Shown: positions 1 through 12,198, numbered from the stretch's first letter. The stretch: 64,000 nt of DNA from Saprolegnia diclina VS20 (GCF_000281045.1 NW_008246094.1:229166-293165); one strand, 5' to 3'. The notes: a model not told the origin generated them from the letters alone. Program-made: numbers and translations.

Positions 1-233
1 AGAAACGACGAGTTGGCCTTGCACGCGGCCTCCGAGTTGCCGTCGTAGCCGATGCAAAAGTCGTTGAGGAACGAGTCCATGACAAGGACACCGCCGGTGA
101 CGCCTTGGTCATAGCCAAAGAAGATGCCACCGAGCGACGCAAAGACGCAGACAACGATCGCGTAGACCTTGGAGCCCTCGGTCTGGACGCTGTTGTCGTA
201 GGCACCCATGGGAATCGCGACTGCACCCGCCAT
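1..233 (-). CDS. MFS sugar (hexose) transporter, N-terminal fragment
   Basis: The 5' end of a gene that runs off the left edge; 77 codons are visible. A short polar N-terminus (MAGAVAIPMGAYDNS) is followed by a first membrane helix and then FFGYDQGVTGGVLVM, the TM1 signature of the sugar-porter branch of the major facilitator superfamily (STP/HXT type). After it comes the Cys-containing extracellular loop expected between TM1 and TM2. Family knowledge: these proteins import hexoses by proton symport across the plasma membrane. The ATG at 231-233 is the first one in frame and directly precedes the typical short cytosolic leader. Substrate cannot be judged because the binding helices lie outside the window. 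Confidence 0.85.
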   Translation of the reverse strand, partial: MAGAVAIPMGAYDNSVQTEGSKVYAIVVCVFASLGGIFFGYDQGVTGGVLVMDSFLNDFCIGYDGNSEAACKANSSF

Positions 234-1435
234 TTCTGACTGTAGTAGTACTGGGCGCAAGACCGCAAAACGAAAAGTGAGAAGGAGCGGCCAGCGTTAG
301 CAAAAGACGTCAAGTCAAACCCACCGTCTACGTTTGATGTGATCAAGCTTTGGCGCGCAACGTGTAATTTAATTCGTTTTTCATGCACCAGCTGGGCACG
401 TTGAAGTTGCTATGGCGCGCCACATGGTCGAGCGACGAGGGTGACACACGCACCAGCCGCCACAGGCGCCAGACGCCATCTGGCATGCCGCTCATTACTG
501 GATATTCGTTTTGTACTTGATATTTGTAGGCAAAACCAAAGAATCCATTACTCGATTCATGCCCGACCAGCTTTTCTGAAGCAGACCCAGGTCGGCAGCC
601 AGCTTGTCCCAGCCACCCATTCGAGGTCCGGCGCAGCTTTTTCGTGACCAACACGACCCGTCTATTTCGCGATCATCTCGCGCTTTGTATGGCAGCTAGG
701 TGGCTTGGCTCCTTCAAGCTGCAATTCAAGCACAGCTTCAAGGCTGCGTGTTTCGTCAAACGAGGCTTTCTCGGTCGTGCCGGTCTTGCTACGTCAACGC
801 TCGGTATTTCCTCCAGCCGACGTGCCCAATGCGCCGGCCATGATGGGACGCTGCATGATACGACGACGCGGTACCGCAGCGGTTGCGTCGTCAACGGGGG
901 CATCCGCGGTCGCGCCATCGACACGATCGGGATCAGACAATAAGAACTTGGCCGCAGCACCCAAGTATACTGGCCGCAAATGATGGCGTTCGTTGCAAAG
1001 TTGAAGTCGCAACTTCAACATGGAGTCGACGTGGCGGACCTACGCACCACTCAATTCCCCTCGGTCTTGGTGCTAAAAATCCGGTCCCCACCGGATTGCA
1101 GCAGCCTCCTTGCACCATTCATGTGGGCGGCTGTCAAACCTTACCGTCAATCGACTTGACTCTTCGAGTTGGCGCCATAAATATGCTACACTGCAACACA
1201 AAAGCGCTCGTTGTACAGCTGACTGAGCGACGCGGGAACGTCGAGTCGTCCCGAACAACAACCACAACACGACTACAAGTACATACGACGAGACGGTGCA
1301 GGCTGCACGGCAGTGGGATGGAGCCTTAGCAATCAGAACAGTAGAACACTCTGCTTTGCCACCCTACACGACCCGCAAAAGAAGGAGCACTTGTCGACGC
1401 AAGCCATCTATCTGTATTCGCAGCGTGGTTTTGTG
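234..1435. other. intergenic region
   Basis: About 1.2 kb between the start of the sugar transporter and the stop of the AK9-like gene. Short open frames on both strands have unlike codon use and match no family I recognise. It presumably holds the transporter promoter and the 3' UTR of the AK9-like gene. Confidence 0.5.
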
Positions 1436-4400
1436 CTACTTGAGGAGGCCGTTGGTCGCATACGCGCGGAAATGTGCGCTTGGTGACATGAGAATTGCAT
1501 CAAAGCGCGCGAACTTGGCACTCACGTCGTCGCCGTCCTTGCTGCGGACGCTTCGGACGCCTTTGACCGCCGACCCGACGGGCATGGCCATCTCCTTGAT
1601 GTCGCTGCCGAGGCGGCAGTCATTGATGTACTGCTGGAGGAGCGCGGCGACGTCCGCCGGGAGCTGGCTGGCCTGGTTCGTGGCTTTCTTCTTCGATTTG
1701 AGAAAGAGCGCGACAAATTGAATCGCAGACGCGCGCACCGAGACGCCGGGGAACTTGAAGCGCTCGTGGCCCAGCGCCACGAGTGCCTCTTCGGTGATGT
1801 GACTCAAGGCCTGCTCGAGCTTCCCTGGCATCGTCACATTGAGGTGCCGCGCGTTCTCGTCGACGATGGGCGGCAGCTTTGTCGGCAACGTCAGTGCTGT
1901 GTACACCAGCGGTGCGCGCAGGAAGCGGCTTTTCATAGCGACCGACGTGAACGCGTAGACGGTGCCATCAAACGCCGCCACGATAAACTTGGAGCCTTTT
2001 CGAATCGACGACCAGTCGGCGGGCCCGGCGCCGTCCGCGTAGGTCACTGCACAGTAGCCTTGAAACCCGAGGCGGGGCGGCGCGCCAGTTGTGAGGTTGC
2101 TGCCCATAGCCATGTCTATTGGCAGTTTGGCTTGCTGGAGGAGCACGCGGCTCTCCAGGTACTTGGCGGGCTGCAAGAGAAAGGCCTCGAGCGCCGTTGC
2201 GTCCGCGAGCCAGTAGTTGACGTGTTCAAACTCGGCCAGAAAGCGGCGGTCGACTTGCAGACTCGAGTAGCGTTTGTGGGCTGCCGTGAGCGTCACGGGG
2301 CAGAGCCCGCCGAGGCGCATGTTCGTGTGCGAGTCCAAGTACACTTGCGAGAAGCGAAGGTGCTGGAGCGGCGCCGCGCCACCGGACGCTATGGCTTGCA
2401 TGTACCTAACGTCAACCAGCCTATCGCTACAAGCGCAGAAATCGTATCCTACCCGTTGGCCGCACCGACGATGCGCGCAAGCAGCTCGGATGCATCGGAC
2501 AGGACGTGCCACACACTGCGCCCGTTGGTGTCGAGCATTTTAAGGTACCCGACGCCGTACGTCATGGCGTACAGCACAAGCAAGCGCAGACGATGGAGTT
2601 GCCACTGCGCCATGGACTTGAGAAATTTGATGTGCGACGGAGGCGGCGACCGGCGCAAAATGGAGGAAACGGAAGCGTCAAGGCACAGGATACTCATTGG
2701 CATCGACGGCTCGGTGCGCTGGAGGCCTTCCCAGAGCGACGCTTGCCGCAAAGTGCTCGGGAACCCGTCGAGCACGTAGCCCGACTGCTGCACGTCAATG
2801 GCCTTGATGCGCAAGAGAATGCACTGGAGCAAAATGTTGTCGGGCACGAGATCGACGTCCACGGTCAATGGCGTCCGCGAGGCAACGTACTCGGAGACTG
2901 CTACGTACAACTCCGTCTCGTTTTGACACCGGAGGACCCAGTGGAGGATATTGTCGAGGCTCAGGTAGACCCATTGGTGCATCCGTGCGAGCGCTTTGGC
3001 CAACGTCGTCTTGCCGCAGTGCGGCGGACCAATCACCGCGATGGACGCGACGACTGCACCCGGTTTCGTTGGTCGCTGCACGTAGGCGCTGGGCGTTGCC
3101 AGAAAGGCAGCCACCGCCTCGGAGCTCGGCACGTAGACGCGACTGCGGTAGAGCACCGCCTCGGGCGACTGCCGCGTTGGGATGCAAGCATCGCTCACGG
3201 GACAGTACGGACCATGGTGGCCCAGTGCAATGTACCCCGCCGATAGCAGCGGCCCCAGGCGCGTGACGGGCTGTCGCTCGGGGGCGCAAAAGAGCTGGTG
3301 GCGGCGCGTGAGCACATGGTTTTCGAGGCGCCGCAGTGCCTCTTTGAGGACGCGGGTTGGCCCCCGGCTCGCGTCAATCGGCGGTGCCACCTCGACACCG
3401 ACCTCTTGAAAGAACGCGAGGCCGGCGGCGTAGAGTTCGAGCTCCGCAGCCACGTCGCTCGCGATGGCTTGCGTCGCGTCGTCGCGAGCGGCCGCTTCTT
3501 CAGCCGCCAAGCGCTCTTTCTTGAGCTTGGGGTCCTCGGGCTCGGCGCCGTCGTCGTCGGCTGCGTCCGGGTCTGCAGGCGGCGGAGTGTACACCCACTG
3601 GCGCATTCGCCGGGCCACGATCGCCGCCTCGTCGATCGCCAGCGGTACCACGAGCAGTGGAAGCCAGCGCTGGTCGGCGCAATGCGTCAGCAGCTCTCGA
3701 GTGGGAAGCCGCGTGGGGCCTAGCCCCGGCGCGAGGCAGAGACTGCCCCCGGTTGTCGCATGCCGCGACAGCTCGTGCCCCAGCGCCGCAACGTACAACT
3801 GCGTCCGACTCGTTTCGTCGAGCGTCTCGCCGTCGCCCAACGCATGCTGCTGCAGTCGAATGGCTTTGGCCGTCGCCGCGGCGACAGCCGCCAAGTCCAC
3901 AATGCTCGTTGGCTCATCGCGTAGGGCCTCAACAAGGTGCGCGGCCTACCACAGCCATATAGACATCGGTACCATAGAGCAGCAACGATCGTACCAGCGT
4001 TGAGCGGCCCGAGCCTGTGAGACCATGTAGCCACACCACAGGTCGAAACTCCGTGGTCGGCGCTGTCGGCAAGTACCGACGCGGGTTCCGATCGAACATG
4101 GCCTTTTCCTTGGGGCCTGCCATTGCGTACTTGGCCTGGTCGACGTAGCTCATATACTCGGTCTTGCCGGGCACAGTGCGATGCAAACTCGCCGTGTTCC
4201 AGTAGGTCACGGGGCAGAAGCGGCCCGTGGCGCCCCATGGTTTGGTACTCTCGTCCTCTTTGGTACAGCCGTCGTCGGGCCCGTCAACGCGGTTTCGATC
4301 GAGGCGGCGGAGAGCGCGACCAATCGCAGCTACGTTATCGTCCGCATCGGCACTGGGGTCCATCGCGACATGGGCGACCGGCACTTGGCCGAGACGCGAC

Positions 4401-7330
4401 AGGACCTTTTGGAGCTTCTCGCCGTAGCTGGCTTCGGCCGCGTCGGACGCTTTGGGCGGCTCGAGCACGAGCACAAGGTCCAGAGACGCGTTGTTGGCTT
4501 CGATCGTACCCACGGTCGCTTCGTCGAGCGGTAAGTCATGCAGAATGTACCCACTCCGCGAGAACGTTTCGTCAAGCACGAGCTGCGTCACCATAGCGTG
4601 GGACATGGTCAGGCCTTGGCGCAGCACGACCGTGTGGAGCGAGTCGAGGGACGGCGACCGGAGCACCGAGAGTGGATCCAGCGTCTCGACCTGCAGCTTG
4701 TGTGCAAGCGCCGCCAGCACGGCAGAGTACATAGGGTGGTCCACACTCCATGTTGGCGTCGAGGTCAGTACCCAGAGCTTGGTCGGCAGCGGCGTGCTCG
4801 GGTACGACGGCGAGCCACTGCTATCGACCAAGTGCCGAAGCACCGAGTGCGGGTGCCGGAGAAATGCGGTTTGGGTTTCCTTCGACGCCATCACGTAGAG
4901 CTAACACATTCCATTCGTCAGACTATCGCAGCAGGATTTAGACCGTACCCGTCCGGCAAAGAAGGCGTGGAACTCGGGCACACCTGGCACCACCTCGCCG
5001 GACGCCCATAGAACAGGACAGAAGGACCGGTACACCGAGAGCGTCCGGGGCTCGTTGGGTGGCAGCAGCGCTTGGTGTTCGGGCGGCACGGGCAGCTCAC
5101 CGTACAAAAGCCACCGAAGCTGCTCGTCTCGGGGCTGGCTGAGAACGTCCAAGGGCATTTCAACGCGAACGGCCGAGAGGGATGGCGGAAGGCGCGACAG
5201 TGGCGGGTGTGCCTACGCTATGCATGAGACGAGACCAAAACGAAGCCAAGACGCACCCCCGACACCGCATGGATAGCGTGCTGCAAGACGCCGTTGGGCG
5301 ACTGGTGAAAGATCACATCGACGATCGTGAGCTGCGTCTTGACGAGCTGCATGGTCATGCTCACACCCGACTCAAAGTCCTGCATGCCTTTCGAGAGCTG
5401 CTTGAGGTAGACGGACGCCACGCTCAAGCATCGATCATTCGATGGCGCCGGCGCGTACTTGTCCAGCTGCGATAGCTCGTAGGCTGGCACTCGAAACGGT
5501 GCACTCGGATCTGGCGGTGGCTCGTGGACAACCCCTTCTTCGTCGTCGCGCGGTGACGCGTCGTCATCCGCACCTGCGTTGTCGTCGTCGTTGGTCGGAA
5601 GCGGCACGACGGGCTGCGCCTCGACCGTGACGAGCAGCGGCTCGGGCTCAATGAAAGTGCTCGCAAAGCCGTTCTCGTCACTGGCGATCGTCCGGTCGCG
5701 GGCCGAGGAGATCGCGCGCGTCTTGGGGTCGAGCAGCAACGTTGCAACATGGGCTTCGACGTTGGCGTGGGTCCCGCGAAGACAGAGCAAGTGCGTCACA
5801 CTCATCTACACCAATCGATCCAAATCACCTATCCACGATCCACAAAGTATGCATTGTCGTACGTCCATCGCATTCGCATCGCGGAGCGCGACGACTTCGT
5901 GCGGGTACACGTCATCGAGCACGTAGCCCTGGCACTCTAGTCATCATATCCGTTTACAGATCGACGTATCAAGGTTTCAAGTGTACCTTGGAGATGGTGG
6001 CTGATGTAGTCGACCACAAGGTCGATCGCGTACTCGCGGCTGACACTCTGACCTCGGCGCAGCATGCTCTTGACCTTTTGCTTGAGCTGGAGAAGGTCGC
6101 TCTCAAAGATTTCTTCGGCCGTCGGCTGCGGCTGCGACAAGACGAGCTCGAGCGTCGCCGCCAGACCAATGTACTCGAGGTTGAGCTCGGCCGCGAGCGA
6201 GCGTGCCAAGCGGGTCTTCCCGACACCGGGCGGCCCCACGACGCAGATGCCCGGTCGTCGTCCGAGCAGCTGCGCAATGGACGCCAACGCCGGGTCCCAC
6301 GCATCCTGCTGGCGCGCGTTGGTCAAGTAGTGTACACGGTACCGGCTGCCTTCGTTCGAGCGCTCAACGGGCTTGAGCGGCTTCAAGTTCGAGCTGTGGA
6401 CCTTGAATTTACGCGCAAATTCAACAAACCCGCCTTCGGACATGGCCTTTGTCGTCGCAACGATCTTTTGCGAGAACGCGCCAAACACCTTTGCGTGGTT
6501 GGTGCACAAAAGCGCCTTGAACGAGAGCGACTTGGACTCGGGCGAGAGGGTCGTCGCGAGGAGCCAGACACCGTTGCGGTACGAGTCTTCGAGCCCCGGT
6601 GTCAACGTCTTGTGCGGGCAGCGCGTCATGTCTACTCGCACGCACATTTATATTGCCACCACGATTCGTCGCCGGTGGTGTACCGTCGAGAGGCGCGAGG
6701 ACGCGTGGAAGGCAACCGTCGAGCATCGGCTGGTCTTCCAGCAGCACGGCAGCCATGTCGGCCACGTTGGGCCGTAACACCATCGATTGCAGCGCAGTTA
6801 AAAAATGTACATACTAGAAAAAGTTGATTCATTTCAGATTTGAACAAGCGGAAAGCGTACCTCGCGCGAGTCCACATACGGCACCCAGAGGTCGCAGATC
6901 TCAAAGAGCGCGTCCATAAACGGGCTGAAATGCATGTACTCTTGGTTGAACGCGTCGTTGGCCCAGTCCCGCTACATGGTATCGTAGCGACAAAGCAGAA
7001 GAAATGGAGATACCGCAACAAGGTCGCGCGCGGTCTCGGGGGTCGCGTTGGCCACCATGGCGTACGCGATGCGCTGCAAGACATCGAGATAGGCCTCCTA
7101 GACACAGACGAGCTTGAGACCAGAAAATGCGCCAAAGAGAAAGTAAGAACTTGGTGGATAAAGCCGTGCACGTCCTTCACAGCCACGTCCCAGAACCCGT
7201 GGAGCAGTGTCTGCACGGCCGGGTCGGCTTTCACGTGGTCGCGGCATTGCATCGAGTACTCGGCGTAGACGACATCGGGGCTCGGCTCCGCTTCGGCTCG
7301 CTTGGGCACATAGAGCACCCGTGACGCCAT
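1436..7330 (-). CDS. AK9: adenylate kinase 9-like multi-domain nucleotide kinase
   Basis: A gene of about eleven exons encoding roughly 1,790 aa, close to human AK9 (about 1,900 aa). Frames join across short GT-AG introns near 7.1, 7.0, 6.8, 6.65, 5.95, 5.85, 5.2, 4.9, 3.95 and 2.45 kb. Three P-loop kinase-like units are visible in order: GPPGVGKTRLA near 6.2 kb followed by GYVLDDVY; HGLTGSGRSTL near 4.0 kb, preceded by GYILHDLPLDEAT; and GPPHCGKTTLAKA near 3.0 kb followed by GYVLDGFPSTLRQA. Segments CPVTY, YRSRVYVPSSEAV and the LENHVLTRR region are typical AK9 linkers. Family knowledge: AK9 balances (d)NMP/NDP pools and its relatives are linked to cilia and flagella. The middle unit's P-loop (TGSGRSTL) lacks the usual GKT/S lysine, so it may be inactive. 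The first four exons (7.33-6.66 kb) match no domain I recognise and could be a separate gene. Stop at 1436-1438. Confidence 0.8.
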
Positions 7331-7936
7331 TCTCTGTCCTGTCTGCCGCGCCCAAAAGCCGCCAGTTGGCCGTTGGCGTTGGCACCACCGCGACCGTTCG
7401 GGATCGTTTTTGAGCCAATCAACGACGCGTTTGATCGAAGTCGATGTTTGATTGGCTGAAAGGTGCCACCCGCTTGGGCCCCGCCTGTTGGACACCTGCA
7501 TGACCAACCCAAGCGCAAGAAGCGCTCGCTCGCAAATGAGACGCTTGCAACCACAGCGCCGCTCACACGTCGAACGGTGTCTAGGACAGGGTCCGCTGCG
7601 GCGCCCCACAAAGTGCAACCTGTCCGAGGTACAGAGCTCGAGATGCGCTACAAGGCCATCGAGCACGCGCCCGAGGTGCGCGCTGTCGTCGTTGACGCCG
7701 TTAGTCGAGTTATCTCGTTGGCGTGTTGGCTGACACGCCCACTTCGACTCTGTCGAAACGTCGTTTCTGCCTTGCTCCTGTGCGACGATGCCACGTCATT
7801 GCCTACCCATTACTAATATATTGCAATAGATTGCAATAGATTGCAATTGCTCGATATTGTGTCGAGCGCGCCAAACGATTGGTGGATTGGTCGACACCAC
7901 AGAAATAGTGTGTCGACGACTTTGCACTTTCCGGCG
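7331..7936. promoter_or_regulatory. shared divergent promoter region, AK9-like / 2OG-like genes
   Basis: About 600 bp between two head-to-head start codons, so both promoters should lie here. Near 7818-7850 there is a short direct repeat of TTGCAATAGA (two full copies and a third partial one). An open frame at 7463-7816 (+) resembles no family and is probably spurious. The promoter role is inferred from position only. Confidence 0.45.
7818..7850. repeat. short direct repeat TTGCAATAGA
   Basis: About three contiguous copies of a 10-11 bp AT-rich unit in the divergent promoter, 90-120 bp before the 2OG-like start codon. Confidence 0.6.
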
Positions 7937-10747
7937 ATGGCGAATCGGGCGCTTGCAGCGCACGAAGCTGCGTTCCAGCTGGTCCAAGAGCCGAGCGCGT
8001 TCGCCGCTATGAGCTCACTCCCGCACCCGGCGCCAGTGCTCTTCTGCCTCACGGGTATGGACGAGCCGGTCTCGTGGCCGCTCTGCGCCGCGCAGGCAGC
8101 GCAGATTGCCGGACTCCACCCCGACAAGACCATCTCTGCGGCCAACATTCATCTTGACGAGCGCTTCATGAACAGCTACCACGACATGCATGCGGCCATG
8201 TACCGCACCTATGTCCCGCACTTGGGCCCATCGAGCGACGTGTACATGGAGCTCTCGCATTTGATCGTGGACGACGTCGGGGACGCCGACAGCTTTCGCC
8301 TCCAGCCTTCCAACGATGACACGGTCAATACGACCACGTTTGGCATGCTTCTGGTGCTGCTTCCGTCGGAGCACACGGGCGGCGCCGTCACGTTCACGTT
8401 TGGCGGCCACTCGACAACATTTGACGACGCCGCGTCGCTCGTCGAGACACCGTTCAGCGCCGCCTTTCTCTGCGCGACCATCACGTCGGCGCCCATCACG
8501 TCCGGGCGCCGCGTTGCACTCGTGTACCGTTTGTACTATGGCGACGTGGACGGGCCCATGCGCATGGTGCCGCCAGCGCAGGACGCGGCCATCGCGGCGT
8601 TCCGTGCGATTGCGCAGTCAACGACGCAAGAAGTCCAGTGCGTCGGGCTGGAGCTGGAGGACATGGAGGAGCAATATCTCTCGTTTGCGTCGCTCACGAC
8701 TTGGGAGGCGGGGTTCGTGCACGTGCTTCTCGCCGCCGGCACCTACGGCGTCGGTCTTGCGAGCCTCGACATGAACCGAAATGGCGTCATTAAAGCATTC
8801 GAGCCGCACCCAACGTGCGGGATCCCCGACGCCGTCGCCCAGAGCTTGATTGGCCTGACGCTCCAAGGCTTTTGCACCTGCCGCCGCCGCAGTCGACTGC
8901 CTTCCAGTGTCCGTCGTGCGTGCCCGTGTACTGGCCGACGCGCCACCGTGTCTGCATTGTCGACCCCGTCACCGTCTGGGACGTGTTGGAGCAGCGAGTA
9001 TGCGAGCGCCATGGCGACAAAGCCGCTGCGTACCTTGGTGTCTCGGACACGAAGGAGCTACTTCTCGGTGCAATGCCACTTGTCGGCGTGCATGGCCCGG
9101 CCCGTCTCTGGTGCAACCGGAAGGGATGCTCACAACCCACGACCTTCGCCAGCTGCGACGAGAACGCAGCTTGTCGTTCCTGCAGAAGATGCAGATGCTC
9201 TTGGTCGCGTTGAAGGACGTGGCGCTCTCGGCGGCTTTCTTGGATGCAGTCGCAATCACAGAGGCGCTCGTGGCGACCAAAGTCGGTCCCGTCGTGCACT
9301 GTCTCTTGTCCCAGCATGGATGGGAGCCGCTGCAGGCGTCGGTGCTTGGGCTCGTTCGGCGCTGGATCAACTCTGATCCCGACGCCACGCTGCAGCTACT
9401 CACGAGCTTGGCCGGCCTCAACACCAAGTCCGTATTGTGTCGACCGCTGCGTCAACCGTACGACGCCGAGCTCTTCAAGCGCTGCTACGGCGTCATGCTG
9501 GCGACGCCTGGCCTCGTTGGCACCGAGATGACCCGATTCGATCGCGGTCCGACCTTTGTCACCGGTCTCTTCTTGCTCGAAGATTACGTGACGAGACTCG
9601 TGCCGCAGCGCCAAGCCGCCAACTATGTGAGTCAGCGTCTACCTCTGATCTTTGTACCAGCGATCGACGCCTATCTCTTTGCCTACCCGTCAGTCGATCG
9701 CTTGCTCTCGTCGTCGCCGCTACCGCTTTTGGACCTGGCCGTCGGGCTCGAGTCGGCCGTGCGCTGCCACATGTCGCTGCCGCTGCCACCGACGGTGCTC
9801 GAGACCATCTTTGCGGCGATACGGCCCATGACGGCTGACACGCTGACGGCCATTACCACCAACGTTGCCAGTGCGGTCCTCTTCTTGGCGTGCGTCTCGC
9901 AGTGTCTGGATACGTCGCTCTTTCACAGTTTGGTCGACGTTTGTGGCCTGGGACTGCTCCCGACGGTCCATTCGATTGCGCTTGAGTTTCCAAACCACGC
10001 GCTTTTGAACCAGCTTGTCGCTGCGTTCATCGATACCTCGGTGGATGCGCTCGTGGACGAGTCCCAGTGGCCCGAGTGGCATCTCTGTCCCGTCCCCGTA
10101 CGCCCCAATGACGAGAGCTTCGCAGCCAAACCCGGTGTTCTCATCCTCGTCGACGCTCTGGCATTCTTGGAGCGCATGGCGCCAAGCAGGGCGCGTGCCT
10201 TTGCAACGAGGTACCTCCAGCGGCTGCCGACAACGCTTAGTATGATCCACGACCGACTGGTGCCGGTTCTAACGCGCCTCGGTTGCCACAGCGGCGCCTA
10301 CGATGTGCTGGTGGAGGCGACGATCGATCGCTTTGCCGCTCTGCCCCACCTCGCCGACTATACCCTGCCTCGGCCGTGGACTCTCAACCCGAACCACTGC
10401 CCCCAGTGCGATGAGGCAGATCGGTTCTTGACACAAGCAGGCACGACCCGTACGAGATCGTGCGCAAGCGACGACGGCGTCTGTCCGAGACTAATGCGTG
10501 TTGTCGACGCGAGCGCAAGCCGGTTATCGTCCTTGGCGAGGACCAACCCTTCCCCCGGGTGTATGTCCTCGAGAAGGTGCGCCAGCCAGGTGACGTCGCC
10601 GACGCCGAGTGGTACATGGCCGAGAAGATGAGAAAGATCCACGCCCACGTCTCGGCATTCGTCACAACCTTGGTGCGCCAACGACAGGACGACGACGCGG
10701 CAGCCAGTGTGACGAACGCACCGCCGGCCAAGCGCCTTCGGTCTTGA
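7937..10747 (+). CDS. 2OG-Fe(II) oxygenase-like protein with degenerate metal site
   Basis: Starts at ATG 7937 (MANRALAAHEAAF) and ends at TGA 10745-10747. Residues of the first part (FGMLLVLLPSEHTGGAVTF, then PITSGRRVALVYRLYY) match the core of a 2OG-Fe(II) oxygenase family of fungi and oomycetes whose members usually read FGTLVVQLP.. GG.., then a DCEHEV-type segment before PVTSG. Here the iron-binding histidines appear replaced: the HEV position reads TITSAP, and the HxD position lies in a stretch reading PSNDDT. The reading frame changes three times, at about 8.84-8.90, 9.09-9.15 and 10.40-10.44 kb. Candidate introns of 59 nt (weak GTCGCC donor), 65 nt and 35 nt restore the frame with matching phase, so splicing explains it as well as frameshifts would. 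The long C-terminal part (LRRERSLSFLQKM onward, ending in a basic tail) is helical and unrecognised. Catalysis is doubtful; a pseudoenzyme is likely. Confidence 0.6.
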
Positions 10748-11108
10748 GTCCTAACATCGCCATACTATAGTTTCACTGACGTTCATCAAACGACTCGAGA
10801 GTACAGATGGGCTGCATGTATCAAGAACGTCGACGACAAGACACGACGATCGTCGATTGCCCGACGGCACGAGCGTTGGCGTCGTACCCGCTGGAGATGG
10901 TCGACGTCTTGTTTTCGCAAAAAGCCTTGCATCCTGACTGGTGCAACTGCGTGGCCCGCGTATACATCGTTGCATGCTTGTGACGACCTCTTCGAAGGCC
11001 CTTGTCGGCGGTCGGCATGCCAGCTTGATGGGAACGTGACACTTCCCTTTTGCACGGAACCGGCAATGCCAATCGATACCTCTGTTGTACGGGGGATAGC
11101 GATAAAAC

Positions 11109-11190
11109 TGTCAGCGGCGGGATGTGAACCCGCGAGTGCGAACACACTAGAACTTGAGTCTAGCACCTTGGACCGCTCGGTCACAAGGAC
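11109..11190 (-). tRNA. tRNA-Leu(CAA)
   Basis: A class II tRNA reads on the minus strand. The D-arm begins TGACCGAGCGGTCCAAGG. The anticodon stem CTAGA/TCTAG encloses loop CTCAAGT, giving anticodon CAA. A long variable arm (GTG-TTCG-CAC) follows, then T-arm GCGGG-TTCACAT-CCCGC and discriminator A. These are the hallmarks of tRNA-Leu reading UUG. The acceptor stem is imperfect: GTCCTTG against CGCTGAC leaves two mismatches and one G-U pair, whereas other eukaryotic tRNA-Leu(CAA) genes have GTCAG-like 5' ends. It may be functional or a recently decayed copy. Confidence 0.85.
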
Positions 11191-12020
11191 TTTGCCATAC
11201 TACATGACTATTCCCATATTCTTTAGATGGAAATTCGAATAAAATGAAGACACTAAATGCAAACAATAACCACAACATTGGACGTGGGCATGTAGTGTAC
11301 CCGAAGAGAGCTCTCCTCACTCGCGCCAATGTCGTTTAGCACCCGAACAACCCAGTGAGACAGCATTACGAGCAGGGTACCTTCCAGGCACGGCGTTATC
11401 CGGATATCTCCGGATAATTTATGTACAGTACATGTACTAGAAACCGGAAAATAATGCAGCGCTGGATAAGCAGCTTGATACAATGAAAAAAGCATTGCAC
11501 TCGGGCGCCTGGAACAGCAGGTGCCCCACAAGATTATTGATACCTTGATACTCCAGAACATCACGCTGCAAGGGCGAACATCCGGATATGTATCCGGTCG
11601 ACTAAAATCACCCAAATGAGTCTTTCTGACTGGCTCCTGCAGGGTCGTGGAACAAGACAGCGCCGCTTCTCGTGGATTTTGGAACGTGAAGAAAAGAATT
11701 CTGCAAACGAATGGCACGGTGTTATCAGCGAATGAAACATCAAGCTTGACCGTTTCCGGATAATAATTACCTTTTCTGGCTATTTATTTATTGCACTCTT
11801 AACAGCCGAGTGCAGCGACTCGTCGTCTCGCGCCCATTTTTGCCACTGAGCCACAAGTTTCTCCAAGGTACCATCCGCAACACGTATACACTTGACGATC
11901 ACCACTGGTGATTTCACTATCTTGAATGGCTTCGCACCCCCGATATTCGTATTTATTCCGTTATTATTCCTTACAAGGCGGACTCTGCCCATTCGCTCCG
12001 ACCACCTCAGAGAAGCTCCC

Positions 12021-12068
12021 TTGGCAAATTTGTCTCTTGGCAAATTTGTCTCTTGGCAAATTTGTCTC
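12021..12068. repeat. 16-bp tandem repeat, three perfect copies
   Basis: TTGGCAAATTTGTCTC is repeated three times without change, about 130 bp upstream of the RING gene start. Confidence 0.95.
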
Positions 12069-12198
12069 GCACAGGTGCTTTGCTCGTCGCCGAAATCCAT
12101 AGGTTGAAACAACTTGATTGGTTGCGTGCAACTAGACTATCAACCTGCTGCAAGTTGAAGCAGGTGCCCTACATGATCAGTGTGCAAACGACTCGACC

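Larger units (their letters stand above)
10748..12198. other. intergenic, AT-richer segment with tRNA and possible element remnant
   Basis: Between the 2OG-like stop and the RING gene. It holds the tRNA-Leu described separately and a stretch (about 11.2-12.1 kb) visibly lower in GC than the flanks. Two minus-strand open frames there (11253-11717 and 11780-12112, the second ending LVAQWQKWARDDESLHSAVK) match no family I recognise. Local TCCGGATA copies recur at about 11.40, 11.58 and 11.76 kb. A decayed inserted element is possible but unproven. A 58-codon plus-strand frame at 10807 (MGCMYQERRRQ) is noted but unsupported. Confidence 0.4.
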
